Shown here: piece by piece, positions 12,240 to 23,283 of the stretch | Layout: each line of letters starts with the position of its first letter | Numbering within the stretch: position 1 is the stretch's first letter | NCBI GenBank assembly: GCA_000277445.1 | Contig: AJWJ01000242.1 | Span: 1 to 34,029, forward strand | From: Polysphondylium violaceum | Taxonomy: Eukaryota > Evosea > Eumycetozoa > Dictyosteliales > Dictyosteliaceae | Direction of reading: 5' to 3' | DNA length: 34,029 nucleotides | Made by a program: the position numbers and the translations under genes | The notes under the pieces: generated by a model | What the model was told of the DNA's origin: nothing | Databases searched by the model: none | Seen by the model: only the letters and a program-made list of their open reading frames with translations

Positions 12240-13389
12240 TTAAGAATATAAACCAGCTTTCATAATACATTGAGTGAAAATAATATCTTTTACAGCTTCA
12301 AATACAACTCTAATGTTATTTGTATCAGTTGCACAGGTAATGTGAGAATAAATAGATTTGTTTTCATTCTTATTGATTTGTAAGAATCTTTCTTTAATAT
12401 AACAAGAAGCTTTATCAAAATCTTTACCACCTTTATATTCTGGGAAAGTTTCACCAAGATCTACAGTCTTTATCTTTTCTCTAAAGAGATCAGATTTGTT
12501 GAGGAAAAGAATGATTGGAGTATTTACAAACCAACTATTGCAAACATCACTAAATACTCTTAATGATTCGAGCATACGATTGGTTGAATTATCTTCATAG
12601 AGAACTAAATCATATTCACTAAGAGCAACACAAAATACTACAGCAGTTACATCATCAAAACAAGATAACCATTTCTTTCTTTCACTTCTTTGACCACCAA
12701 CATCAACCATTCTAAATTTAATCTTTCCAACTTCAAAATTGGTTTCATGTACACCTCTAGTCATAACTCTAGTGTGAAGAATATCTTGATCAATTGGAAT
12801 ATATACTGGTGATGTCATACGATCAATGTTATCGAAAAAGTATGGAGCTGAATCTGGTAAAGTACTAAATTCATTTGCTCTCTTCATAGCTTGTTTAACA
12901 CTTGGATCAGCCCATAAGGCTTTAATCTTTTTACCTTGTTTTTCATTTAAATCTCCCCAACAATCAGTTGAAATTGATGCATTTAATGATGTTAAATCTT
13001 TAATCATAGCTGCTGCATCCTATAGAGTTTTAAATATAAAATATTAATAATTAAAAATAATAAATAATATCAAATAAAAATAATATATTTACAGAATTTG
13101 ATGGATCTATATTAATTCCTAATCTACTCATGCCATCCAATAAGATTCTCATGTTATCAAGAATATTTCTAGTGATGATTGGTTTAAACTCTTTTCTTTC
13201 TTCATTGCTATAACCACTTTGATGAATGATTTTCATTTGTTTGGAAATGGTTGATTTACCAGATTCACCAGCACCTAATAATAAGAGTTTAACTTCATTA
13301 TGTTTTTTCTTTCTATCCTTTTCAATTTGTAAATTGATATCATTGTTGGATTTTGATCCTTCAGTGTTTGATGAACAGATATTACCCAT
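12240..13389 (-). CDS. gpaB: Heterotrimeric G protein alpha-2 subunit (Galpha2)
   Basis: Two exons, 13389-13093 and 13019-12240, joined in phase 0 over a 73-bp intron (GTAAAT...CTATAG), give 358 residues. All GTPase elements are present: P-loop G-A-G-E-S-G-K-S (39-46), switch I R-V-M-T-R-G-V with the catalytic arginine (about 183), switch II D-V-G-G-Q (Gln about 209), N-K-S-D (273-276) and T-C-A-T (327-330). The N-terminus M-G-N-I-C-S-S suggests glycine-2 myristoylation and cysteine palmitoylation. The C-terminus K-A-G-L-Y-S lacks the pertussis-toxin cysteine. The sequence is close to D. discoideum Galpha2, which couples cAMP receptors to chemotaxis and aggregation, and the serine phosphorylated there (Ser113) corresponds to Ser114 here in L-N-A-S-I. 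Several conservative differences from the D. discoideum protein as I recall it point to another Dictyostelium species. Confidence 0.95.
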
Positions 13390-14020
13390 TTTGAATTAAA
13401 TTTGAAAGTGTTTGTGAAAAAAAAAAAATTAAAAATTATATTTATATGGATTATATATGATTATTGAGATATTGAGATATTTATAAAATTATATATATAA
13501 ATTGATAATAATAATTTTATGTGCTTTTGACTACAAACTTGATATAAAATTTGAATTGAGAGAACAAAAATAAACAAAAAAAAAAAAAAACAAAAAAATT
13601 GTTTTGGAGGGGTGGTTTATGTTAAAAAAGTGGTAATTGGGAGTGTTTATGTGTGTGTGTATGTGTTTGAAATGTGGGGATAAGTTATTGATTGTGGGGT
13701 TAAGTTTGGCTATATATTTTGGGTAGATTTTAATATAAATGGTGTAAAAGAAAAATACGACTAAAAAGGATGGTTATACAAGTATATAGAGAAAAAAAAT
13801 GTGATGAAAAGACAAAAGGGTGTATTTGATTTGATATATTAATTTCCAATAACTCTTTAATAAGGGATAGTGGTGGTGGTAATTAAAAAGGTGTTGCAGT
13901 TGAATTTAATATCTAAAATTTTTAAATAATTAAATGTTAGAACATGTGTTTGAATTTAATTGTTATTGATGTTAAAATTTTTTAAAAATGTAATAACACT
14001 TTTGTGTGCGTACAAAAATG

Positions 14021-14027
14021 TGGGTGT
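14021..14027 (-). promoter_or_regulatory. CA-rich / G-box-like element upstream of gpaB
   Basis: TGGGTGT on the plus strand reads ACACCCA on the gpaB strand, about 630 bp upstream of the start codon. ACACCCA-type CA-rich elements are binding sites for G-box binding factor in cAMP-induced Dictyostelium genes. Similar GGGTGT cores lie at 13818 and 16883. The match is short, so the call is tentative. Confidence 0.3.
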
Positions 14028-15998
14028 AATAATATTGTTTTTTTTTTTTTTTTGATTGATTGTAGATTTAAAATGTTATATATTCCTTTTTAAAACACAA
14101 GTATCTCTTTTTTTTTTTTTTTTTTTATTTTTGTTGGTTGATTTACAAATTTAAAAAGGAATTGAATTATATATATATAATAATAAATATTTACAATTTA
14201 CAATTTTGTTTATATAAAATATTAAAAGATATAAAAGAAAATGTAGTCTTACAAAAAAGAAATTAAAAAAAAAAAAAAAAGAACTTGATTAAAAAACAAA
14301 AGAAAGTGATAAGTTATCGAGGTGTATGTCTGTGGTTTATATATAAAATAGAGTGTAGTGTAAAAGAATCGAGTGTGTATATCTGTGTGTTTAAATGATG
14401 AGGTGTAAAGTAATTATACAAATAGAGTGTCAAATGATAAAAATGAAAAAGGTTGAAATTTAAATAGCTTAGGGTACATGCAGGAGCAGGTAATTTATAA
14501 TCAATTTGAAAAAAAATAAATAATAAATTGGTTGAAAAGCCTTGTGTGTGTGATGTGTGGTTGTTACTAATTTTATAAAACTTTTAATCTATTTTTGTTT
14601 CTGCTGTGTGTGTAATAATAAAATGTACAATCAGTTGGTCAAATTTAAGTGTGTGTGATGTGGGGGTAAAGGCAAGAAAAAGAAAAAGCAGAGAGGAGAT
14701 AAAACTTGCCTCTCATAGAAAAAGACCAATTTGGTGTGTGGTACTATTTCATCAAATGTATTGTTTGTTGTAGCGTATTTGTGTGTTATGTGTGTGTGTT
14801 TTAAAATCTCGAAATATTGTCATGATTGAGATTGTTTCAAATTTTGAGATTATTGGAGCATAAAGAGAGAGATTTGATTTTCATAGAATAAAAAATTGAT
14901 TGGTCCTACAAATTTTTTGAAAAAATAAAAAAAAAAATTCTTGATTGGTGAGGGGTGGTGTGTAAAGTGTAAAATCGATTGAATATAGTTTTTATCAAAA
15001 GGGGAGCTAATACGAGGGAATAATGATAAAAATAATCACACTTTTTTGTAATCATAAAAAAAAAAAAGTGTAAAGTAGAAGGTGCTCTACTTTTTTCTTT
15101 TCTTTTTTTTTTTTTGTTTTTTTTGTTTTTTCTTTTACAATGCGTGGTATTGGAGCCACCTGTTTTTTGATTTCTACTGTAAAAAAGTGATGTGTGTGAG
15201 TGTGTGGTGAATACAAGAGAGGAAAACTATAACTAACGATCTGTACAAATCCATTGTGTTGATTTCGAGATAAAAAAAAAAAACAAAAAAAAAAAAAAGA
15301 TTCCTTTTCTCTTCTATTTTAAATTTGAAACAGACTAACCTACATTTATATAATCTATTAAATCTCTAAATATAGTATTTAAGTATATAAGTATTTTAGC
15401 CACAATCGAGAAAAATTCAGAAAAAATAGATTGTACTTGTGTGTTTTGATCAAAATGGCCTTTTGCATAAATATTCCTCTATAATTTGGAATGCGTGAAA
15501 TGTAAATAAATATTAGGTAATGTATAAAAATACAATGTAATTTTACTGATAATAGTAATAGTATAGCGTGTTTAGTGATACAATGGGCAAATTTTACAAA
15601 TCTCCCGTTATTTTTGATTGTGTGTATTTTTTTTTTTATTTCTTTTCTCGAGACAATAATCAGAAGTGCAAAAAAAAAAAAGAAAAGGTGATTAAAAAAA
15701 AAAAAACAATAAACAATAAAAAAGGGTATTGTATCCCTTTTCAGCACCAAAAAATCTTTTTTTTTTTTAATTCAATATATTTTTTTTTTTTAATTCGATC
15801 GATTTTATATATATGGAGTAGATTTTTTTTTACTTGGGCTCAGTGTCGTTTTTAGATGTTTTTTTTTGAAAATTTTTTTTTGAATTTTTAAAAATTTTAT
15901 GTTTTTTGTGATTGGGAGGATAAATTGATTGATGGAGTATTCATTGAAATGATTTGATGGCCTCGTTAAAACGGATAGATTGAGGTTTTTATTTTTCG

Positions 15999-16024
15999 AT
16001 CACCTGTGTGCATTAACAGGTGAT
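15999..16024. other. Hairpin: 9-bp perfect inverted repeat
   Basis: ATCACCTGT and ACAGGTGAT flank an 8-base loop. The stem is GC-rich for this genome and the flanks (15960-16050) are also less A+T rich. It could be a protein site, a structured RNA or a terminator-like hairpin. Confidence 0.55.
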
Positions 16025-16749
16025 GAGTGATAAGGCGGGTGAGGGGTAATAGAATCATAGGAAAACCAAAAAATAACACACAATTAATTAAAGGACAGGG
16101 TTCAACTTGTGCCCTATTCTATTAAAGACAATCAAATGACACATAAATACACAGAAACACAACAGAGTGATTGAACATATATTGATGACAAATCAAAAGA
16201 TTAAAAAAAAAAGCACAAGCCTTAAAATAGAATATTCATGAATAGCATATACAAGTAATAACAAGTACTTACAACTAAATCAATGTTGAATATAATAGTC
16301 GTAATGCTTGATTTATGATTTATGATTTAAAAATAAAAAAAAAATAAAAAAAAATAATAGATATTTTAGTTGATTAAGATATGTATGTATAAAAAGAGGA
16401 GAGATTGAGTTTAGTCTTTTTGATTGAGAAAAAAATCTTGGACTAAAATTTAAATTAAAACCTTTTTTTTAATGTATGAATAAAAAGTGAAAAAGGTCTT
16501 TTGAACAGATAATAAGCTAAATAAATAGAATATATGATAATAAATAATACTGAGTGTATATGTTAACGTTAAATCGATAATTGAAAAAAAAAAACCAACA
16601 CAAAAATGATTAAAAGAAACTTTGGTGGAATGAAAATTTTTTTTAAAAAATTGAAAAAAAACCATTTTTATTTGACGAACGATTCTAAAAATGGGCTTTC
16701 GTATTCATCAAAGATTTTTTTGCTATTTTTACTTTAGTAACGATTGGGG

Positions 16750-16771
16750 CCTCACCTTTAAGGCGATGAGG
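16750..16771. other. GC-rich stem-loop
   Basis: CCTCA pairs with TGAGG around an inner CCTTTAAGG, preceded by GGGG. It is one of the most GC-rich spots in the noncoding part of the window. Function unknown. Confidence 0.45.
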
Positions 16772-17306
16772 TAACAATATTTCCATCATATTTTGGTTTC
16801 GCATCACACACAAGATTTTTTTAAGAATAGAAGTTCACACCACACATAAGTGACCTTTTTGGTAGATATTTAACTGCGTAACGGGTGTGGATGTTTTTTT
16901 AAGGTATCTTTTTAACTATAGGGATATGAAAACATTAATTAAAGATTCAATTTTGATAAATAAATATGTTAATCATAATTTATGTTGAAATAATTTTTTT
17001 TTTTTTTTTATTTTTTACATTTTTAATATTTCTAAAAGAATACTAAAATAGATAATGAGAAAAATACACATAAAAATATGCAAAAACACAATCAACTACT
17101 AGAACAAAGATTAAATAGAAAAATAATTACGATGCTCATAGAGGATTGATCACTCTCGCTTCGCTATAATTACTCCTTTAAATGATAAATCAAAAGCTAT
17201 ACAACCACATGCAAATTTAATAAATCGGATATCAAGACTCTAAAGTATTCAAAGTAAAAAATTAATTGTATAACCCTTTATTTTTTAAATTATCTCATTA
17301 AATTTA

Positions 17307-17939
17307 CTATTCAAATACTAAAGTATCTAGAGGTAAATTAAATTTACCTTTAAATTCTAAATAATCTAACGTGATAGGAATTGAACAAACATTGAATGTA
17401 TGAGATAATACGAGTGATTTTAAATTTGATTGATTTTTTAAATCAACATCTCTTTGTTTTGTACCCAATTCTAAATGAACTAAACTATTAACCCCCAATG
17501 AATCAAAACATATCCTATGGTTAAAATTACAACCAAATGAAAGATTTGTAACATTAGAAGGAATGATATCTTTTTCTATTATTGCCTGATTAAAAAACAT
17601 TCCAAAATATATTTCTCCCACTGATAATGGTATTACATTCTTTAGTATGGGTTGATTATATGTTTTACCAAATATTAATATCTTTAAATTGATCGGTAAA
17701 CAACCAATGGATAAAGGATGATTATATCTTTTGCCTAGGTTTAGTATCTCTATACTATCTGGTAATGTACCTTTTAATAGTTGTTGATTGAAATATTTCC
17801 CAAAATCAATTGATTTTATATTTGATAGTAATGAGTAGGGTTGAATATAAAAGTTGTAGGAAAATATACAATCTATCATTATATCTCTTGAAAATGGATT
17901 ATATTTCTTTTGTTGAACTTTAATTATATTATTATTATT

Positions 17940-17973
<34 letters not shown>

Positions 17974-17974
17974 A

Positions 17975-18011
<37 letters not shown>

Positions 18012-19188
18012 AGAATCTTTAAATTCAATATTTGAAACGGCGTAAATTGATTTTAAATAAATTGGAATAAATAATTTATATCTATTGGTTGATGATAAAA
18101 TTAAATGAGTGATATTCGAATGGAGAAAATCAATTCTATTTGTATCATTTGAAAGTTTTAAATGAGAAATTGATAGGGGCAGTTCAAATTTAAAATATTG
18201 TTGAGAAGACATTGACAGGTGCGATACATTTTTTGGAAGAGAGTCTTTTTTTAATGATTTTCTAAAACTTAAGCCCAAAGTCAAATATCTAAGATTCAGA
18301 GGTAAAATTGTATTTTTTAAACTTTGATTAAAATTTGAACCAAAATGTATTTCAACGACACTTGATGGAATTGAACTAGTCGATAGGATAACTTGATTAA
18401 ATAAATGACCAAATATTATAGTTTTAACTGTATTTGGTATAATATTATCTGGGATTAACTCATCTTTTAACCAAAGTAAATGAGTAGTTTGAGGTGATAT
18501 AGTTTGATCTTTTTGATAGATTTCATAATTGCCACCATAGATTTTAAATTTGGAAAAAATTTTCGGTAAATTGTCTTTTAAAGATTGTAATGTAAAAAGT
18601 GGAAGTTTGATAGTGGATACTGTTTTGGGAACCAAATTAAAATTGAATTCATTCAATTTAAAATATTGGTCAATAAATTCCAATAGTTTTACTGATTTTG
18701 GAATATATATATTATCTTTAATATATATCAGTCTAAGTTTAATCACAGAGTTTGGAATTGCTTTAATTGGAACTTTAGAGAAACCTCTCAATGTTAGATC
18801 AGTTACAGAGTTTGGTACCACTCCAATTGGCAGTTCATCTTTTAAATCATAGTTCTTTGTCAGATATAAACAAGTGATCCATGTTGGAATGGTGATATTA
18901 GGTTCTTTTGGTAAATATGTTTGTAAAAATAAAATGGATTTGTTGATCAATGTAATGTTTTTGCTATTTAAGTCATTAAATTTATAACCAATAATATTAC
19001 ATCCTTTTTCTTTTAAAATATTTATATTATTTTCTGATATTTCATTATAAACTATTACATTTTTAAAACCACATCTTTGTTCAAGTTTTTCTAAATTTAG
19101 ATATTTTCCATCAATTTTTGATATTAAATATTGATTTAGTATTTCATTTTTTAAATATAAATTTCTCCATATTATAAAAAATAGATTT

Positions 19189-19260
<72 letters not shown>
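17307..19260 (-). CDS. FNIP-repeat protein, C-terminal half (likely exon 3 of the gene starting at 21701)
   Basis: An open frame runs from 19260 to the stop at 17307 (about 650 residues) and contains no usable initiator ATG near its 5' end; the frame at 18950 begins with TTG. It opens with polyasparagine, then L-F-F-I-I-W-R-N-L-Y-L-K-N, the motif usually found at the start of dictyostelid FNIP proteins. FNIP repeats follow (L-P-x-S-[IV]-x-x-L-x-[LF]-G-x-x-[FY]-N-x-P), clearest at the C-terminus, with a polyasparagine insert at 17935-18010. An acceptor (ATATCTAG) ends at 19261, and a donor (GTAAAG) at 19328 overlaps the stop codon of the upstream FNIP frame. Splicing them removes that stop and joins both arrays in frame (AA + T). 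Alternatives: a separate gene whose first exon I missed, or one that has lost its start. Function unknown. Confidence 0.7.
17935..18010 (-). repeat. AAT triplet tract inside FNIP array
   Basis: Interrupted ATT repeat on the plus strand, read as asparagine with isoleucine and aspartate interruptions between FNIP repeats. Confidence 0.85.
19191..19260 (-). repeat. AAT triplet tract at the junction of the two FNIP halves
   Basis: ATT repeat with one TTT interruption, read as asparagine directly after the proposed acceptor and before the W-R-N motif of the second FNIP half. Confidence 0.88.
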
Positions 19261-19324
19261 CTAGATATTATTAAATATTAATATTGGTGTTATAATAAAA
19301 ATATTTTAAATGAAAAAAGATACT

Positions 19325-21701
19325 TTACTTTTTATAAATTTCATCGCTGTTATGATTAATTATTAATTTCTTTTTAATATTATTATTATTTAAAAATAAA
19401 TGTTTTGAGTTTGGATTTAAATTAAATGTTAAATGTTTTAAATTTAAAAGTGATGGAATAAATTTAATGTTGAGAGGAAAATGAGATTTAAAACTTGATA
19501 AATTATTTTCAGAAATAGAGTTGTTGAAAGAATAACACACATGGTTTACATCCAATGATTTAATATTTGATAAATCTAAAGTATTAAATACATCCCCATT
19601 AAATTCTTGGCCAGTTTTAAGATGTGTTAGATTTGGTGGGACAACAGATAAACCTGAAGTCCTACACACCGGTCCAAATTGTAACGATTCTAATTTTAAT
19701 AATGAGTCATATGGAATTCGATGTTGATTTAAACGTAAATTTGTATTGATAATCAATTCTTTAATATTTGACCTTCGAAGAAAATTAAAATTTCTATTAC
19801 ATTTGCTACCAATTTCAACCTTTTCAATTGATTCTGGTAAAGTCTTTATAGAGTTTTCACCATTATAGTTTTTTAGAAAACTAATTGATTTTAAATTGTT
19901 ATTATTTGTTTTTGATATAAAAGGTTGTAGTAATTGATCTATTAATGGCAAATTTTCAAATAGAATTAATTCTTTTGTTGTTGGTGGTACTGAATGAAAT
20001 GTATTTGATTTAAGACAAAGTTTAATATTTTCAATATTTGAAAAATCCTGATCTAAAAGAAATTCTGGATTTTTACAACTAAATGATAATCGAGTTAAAG
20101 TGCTTGGTAGTTGGTCTACAATGATCTTTTGATTAAATGATTTTGGTAATATTAAACTTTTTAATTTACTATTTCTAATACTACTATAGTTATTATTATA
20201 ATATTCTCTTGAACTCATCACAATTATAAAATCTTGATTTATACCTTGTAACTCTAAATAATCTATACTATCTGGTATAATTATTTTTATAGTTGAGTCA
20301 TTGATAAATATTTCATATAATTTAATTCTTAGATGTTTAATTGTAATTGGTAGAATCCCTTTTCTTGATAAAAAGGATATGTCTTTTAAATGAATTGATA
20401 AACTTGTAACAGATGACGGGAGCTCTTTAATTGACTGTCTAAATGTTATTGGTAAACAAAGAGATTTTACTGTTTCGGGAAGGTTGTTTTGAGATAATGG
20501 CTGATTAAATGATGATTTAAATTTTATATTGGTGACTGTATTTGGTATATTATTACTATTGATTGGTTGATTGGTTTTGATTTTCATGTATTTTATATTA
20601 TTAAAATTATTATTATTTTGATTCTTTTTGAAAAAGTGTAACAAGTTATTTGATTTTAAATAAATAGTATTACAATCAACTGGAATTTGATGCTTGTTTT
20701 CAACAATATTATCATGATTAATTTCATAACAATTCCTATTTAGTCGATTTGGTAGTTCTACAATAGTACCTCTATCTTTTAAATTTTGAGATACTTTAAA
20801 AGATAAAGTATTCAAGTAATCATAAATGGTTTTGATTACTAAATGATCAACCAAAGGTGCATCAATTTCACCCTCTTTTTCTACTAGGATACATATCACT
20901 TTCTTTAATGTTGATGGTAATTTTAACTTTTTTAAATAAGATAGTGATTTATAGGCTGAAATATTTAATGTTTCCAAGTTGGATGGTAATTTGATATCTA
21001 TAGGATTTTCAACTTCGAGATATAAAATACAATTTGGTAAATTTGATTCTCTCTTCACTTGACCATTAAAAATTGATAAATATTTAAATTGTAAAGGTAT
21101 ACTATTTTCTTTTATCAAAAATGTATTTTCTTGATTTTTAACAATTTTTTCTTCTTCTTCCTCTTCTTCTTCCTCTTCTTCTTCCTCTTCTTCTTCCTCT
21201 TCTTCTTCATCCACTTTCTCCTCTTTATTATAATATTGTTCTTCCTTCTCTTCATCTAGTCCTTCTTCACCGTCATTATCATTTTTATTATCATCATCAT
21301 CATCATCATCCCCATCATATGTTTCATCATCATTGTCGTTATTTAATTCATAAAATAAATCTGAAATATCTATTTCAAAGGAAAGTTTTAAAAATTGAAT
21401 TCTTGATGATAGTTGATTTGATATTCTATTTAATTGTTGATCAATTGTAATATTTTTTTCTTTAAATATAATATTAATGCCTACTATTAATTCATTATTA
21501 TTTATACTATTAAAATCTATATTGTTTAAATCTCTAATGCATATATAATAGAAATCTGTTGTTGTTGTTATTGATGCTGATGAATGAAATATATCATTAT
21601 ATTTAATCCTATGAAAAAAAAAAAAAAATTAAAATTTTAAATTATTATCTAAACATGTTGGAATATTGGCCTTTAAATACATACTTTTCAACAATTAACA
21701 T
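19325..21701 (-). CDS. FNIP-repeat protein, N-terminal half (exons 1-2)
   Basis: A tiny first exon (21701-21685, M-L-I-V-E plus two bases, donor GTATGT) joins over a 76-bp intron (acceptor TTTCATAG) to a long second exon starting at 21608. The start is supported because the frame at 21214 begins with GTG and stays open upstream to 21608. Residues 1-150 form an unfamiliar domain, followed by a D/E-rich stretch (about 21150-21310, including a run of some 20 glutamates). FNIP-type repeats then fill the rest, for example I-P-N-T-V-T-N-I-K-F-K-S-S-F-N-Q-P-L, some degenerate. The frame stops at TAA 19327-19325, but a GTAAAG donor at 19328 can remove the stop and continue into the frame at 19260, giving about 1416 residues in total. 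Function unknown; the repeats suggest a protein-interaction scaffold. Confidence 0.78.
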
Positions 21702-22145
21702 TATTAACGCTCCCCTACTCCTGTAGACTACTATTGTTTAAATTAAACCAAGGCTCTTTTCAAAAATAATATAGATTTAAACTTTAGAAAAAAAAAAAAA
21801 GAAATAAAAAAAAAATCTAATTTATTAAAAGCACTGATTTTCCGAAAGTAAATTCGATGAATCAATTATTTTTGGGGTCAAAAAATCAGAAAAAAATAAA
21901 AACAAACAAAACATATGAAAAAGTGATTGTTGCATTAACAAGCAGACATGATTTATAATTGTAATATTACTTAGGTTTATTTATTATATAAATAAACTAT
22001 ATTTTAGTTTAAAATTTTATGTGTGTATGTGTGTATATGTGTATGTATTGGTTTATATACTACCCTACTATAAATTTGAATAAATAAGTTTATATTTTAA
22101 AATATGATACAACATAATGGTAACAATGTAAACACACACCACCAT
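21702..22145. other. Intergenic: FNIP promoter and costars 3' flank
   Basis: About 440 bp of A+T-rich DNA with oligo(A) at 21789-21812 and a TG-rich run at 22020-22048. No ORF or RNA gene recognised. Confidence 0.45.
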
Positions 22146-22463
22146 TTAAAGTAGGACAACATCAACATTATCATGTACACGTTGAAGTAAAAGCTCACCT
22201 TCAAAATGAATAAGCTTTCTTCTTTTGGCTGCTTTAAGGGTACCCATTAAAGATTCAAATGTATTTGCAACTAAAATACAATAATAATAATAATAAAAAA
22301 AGAATTAGATTATATGTATGTTTGTTTTTGAAATAAAACGAAACAAACCTTCATCATCATTGAAAAGGACACCAAACTTTACACTAACTTTACCGTTAGC
22401 ATTTGGGGTACCAAGTCTTTTGATTGCATCGACTAAAAGAGAAACTTCGTGATCTACGTTCAT
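22146..22463 (-). CDS. cosA: Costars family protein (ABRACL homologue)
   Basis: Two exons, 22463-22349 and 22270-22146, split by a 78-bp intron (GTTTGT...TTTTAG), give 79 residues. The protein starts M-N-V-D-H-E-V-S-L-L-V, contains G-K-V-S-V-K-F-G-V-L-F, T-L-K-A-A-K-R-R-K and G-E-L-L-L-Q-R-V-H-D, and ends V-D-V-V-L-L. It aligns along its whole length with human ABRACL (81 residues) and the Dictyostelium costars protein, a small winged-helix-like protein linked to actin dynamics and cell motility. The ATG at 22463 is chosen because the longer frame to 22499 would need a TTG start. The gene is divergent from the SNARE gene at 22810 and they share a 346-bp promoter region. Confidence 0.93.
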
Positions 22464-22809
22464 TGTTGTATATATATTAATATTGATAAATGGTTGCAAA
22501 AAAAAATCTCTTTGATCAGCAAGGAAAAATTCAAAATTTTTTTTTAAAAAAAAAAAAAAAAATAACTCACAAAATTTTATGTGGGAATGACCTCCAATTT
22601 TTTAAAAAATGTAGATCTTTTTTTCGATTTTCTTTGCAAAGGGGTGTGTCCACCTCATAAAAATCCGTCTTTTTCTTTATTTTTTATTTATTTTTAAATT
22701 TTATTTTTCTTTTTTTTTTTTCACATACTACACAAACAATAAACTACATAAATAGACTATTATTGTTGTAGTTGTAACAAACAACAAATAAATAAATAAA
22801 TAAATAAAT
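22464..22809. promoter_or_regulatory. Bidirectional promoter region of costars and SNARE genes
   Basis: 346 bp between two divergent start codons. It contains oligo(A) at 22544-22562, oligo(T) runs at 22617-22624 and 22709-22720, a GGGGTGTGTCCACCTC stretch near 22640, and tandem AATA units ending at the SNARE ATG. No factor site is assigned. Confidence 0.5.
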
Positions 22810-23283
22810 ATGTCATATGTACCACTAAGAGAGCCATTACTGTCACAAGACAGCAACTATGAATATGAAGATACATTAATATATGAAAGAAATATGCAGA
22901 CTAGGGAATTGGTAGATGATTTATATAACCTCAAAGGTGCTATGGATGATCTTAAAATTTTGACCGATGAACAAGGTATTTACAACGATATTGTTTTTTT
23001 AAATAATAATAATAGGAAGAATGGACGACTAAACATTGTGTTTACTAATTCCTTTTAAAACCAAACATAATAACAATTATGACCATTAGGTGTAATGTTG
23101 AGAGAAGCAGACGATCATGTTATGCATGCAGATTTAGATGTAGAGGAAGGTGTTGAACAATTGGAACAAGCATATGAATATAAATCAAGATCAAGAAAAA
23201 AGATTATTATTATTCTCGTTGTTGTGGGTCTTATTATTGGTGTTGCTGTTTTAATTGTTTTAAATACTTTGGGAATTATTTAA
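22810..23283 (+). CDS. Short syntaxin-like SNARE, tail-anchored
   Basis: Two exons, 22810-22975 and 23090-23283, over a 114-bp intron (GTATTT...CATTAG) give 119 residues. Residues about 30-90 form one SNARE motif with heptad spacing and a zero-layer glutamine in T-D-E-Q-G, a junction the intron splits and splicing restores. A basic stretch K-S-R-S-R-K-K and one hydrophobic C-terminal helix (about 98-119) form a tail anchor. The pattern G-V-E-Q-L-E-Q-A-Y-E-Y before the basic stretch resembles Qa SNAREs (syntaxins), but there is no N-terminal Habc domain, so the chain is less than half the usual syntaxin length. It should act in membrane fusion; the compartment and partners cannot be read from sequence. 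The subclass (Qa versus Qb or Qc) is tentative. Confidence 0.83.

Larger units (their letters stand above)
13390..17306. other. Long noncoding region upstream of gpaB
   Basis: About 3.9 kb without a convincing gene, long for this compact genome. The part nearest gpaB (13600-15230) has many G/T-rich patches on the plus strand, hence CA-rich on the gpaB strand. Examples are a TG run at 13645-13669 and GGGTGT-type cores at 13818, 14021 and 14953. The far part (15900-16900) is less A+T rich and holds hairpins at 15999-16024 and 16750-16771 plus a GGGTGTGG at 16883-16890. ORFs here (for example 15379-15750 on the minus strand) are low-complexity F/I/K/Y products. Likely content: an extended developmental promoter and possibly unrecognised noncoding RNA. 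Confidence 0.5.

Noticed and set aside
12911-12917. CCCATAA, the core of the Dictyostelium upstream element of small RNA genes
   Set aside because: It falls inside the conserved coding sequence of gpaB (codons for A-L-W-A-D) and no RNA-like sequence follows.
15379-15855. Overlapping ORFs on both strands in the gpaB upstream region
   Set aside because: Products are F/I/K/Y-rich, driven by oligo(A)/oligo(T) DNA, with no domains and no coding-like base composition.
18950-18950. Start of the second FNIP frame at a TTG
   Set aside because: TTG is not a credible nuclear initiator here, and the frame stays open for about 310 bp upstream to a splice acceptor at 19261.
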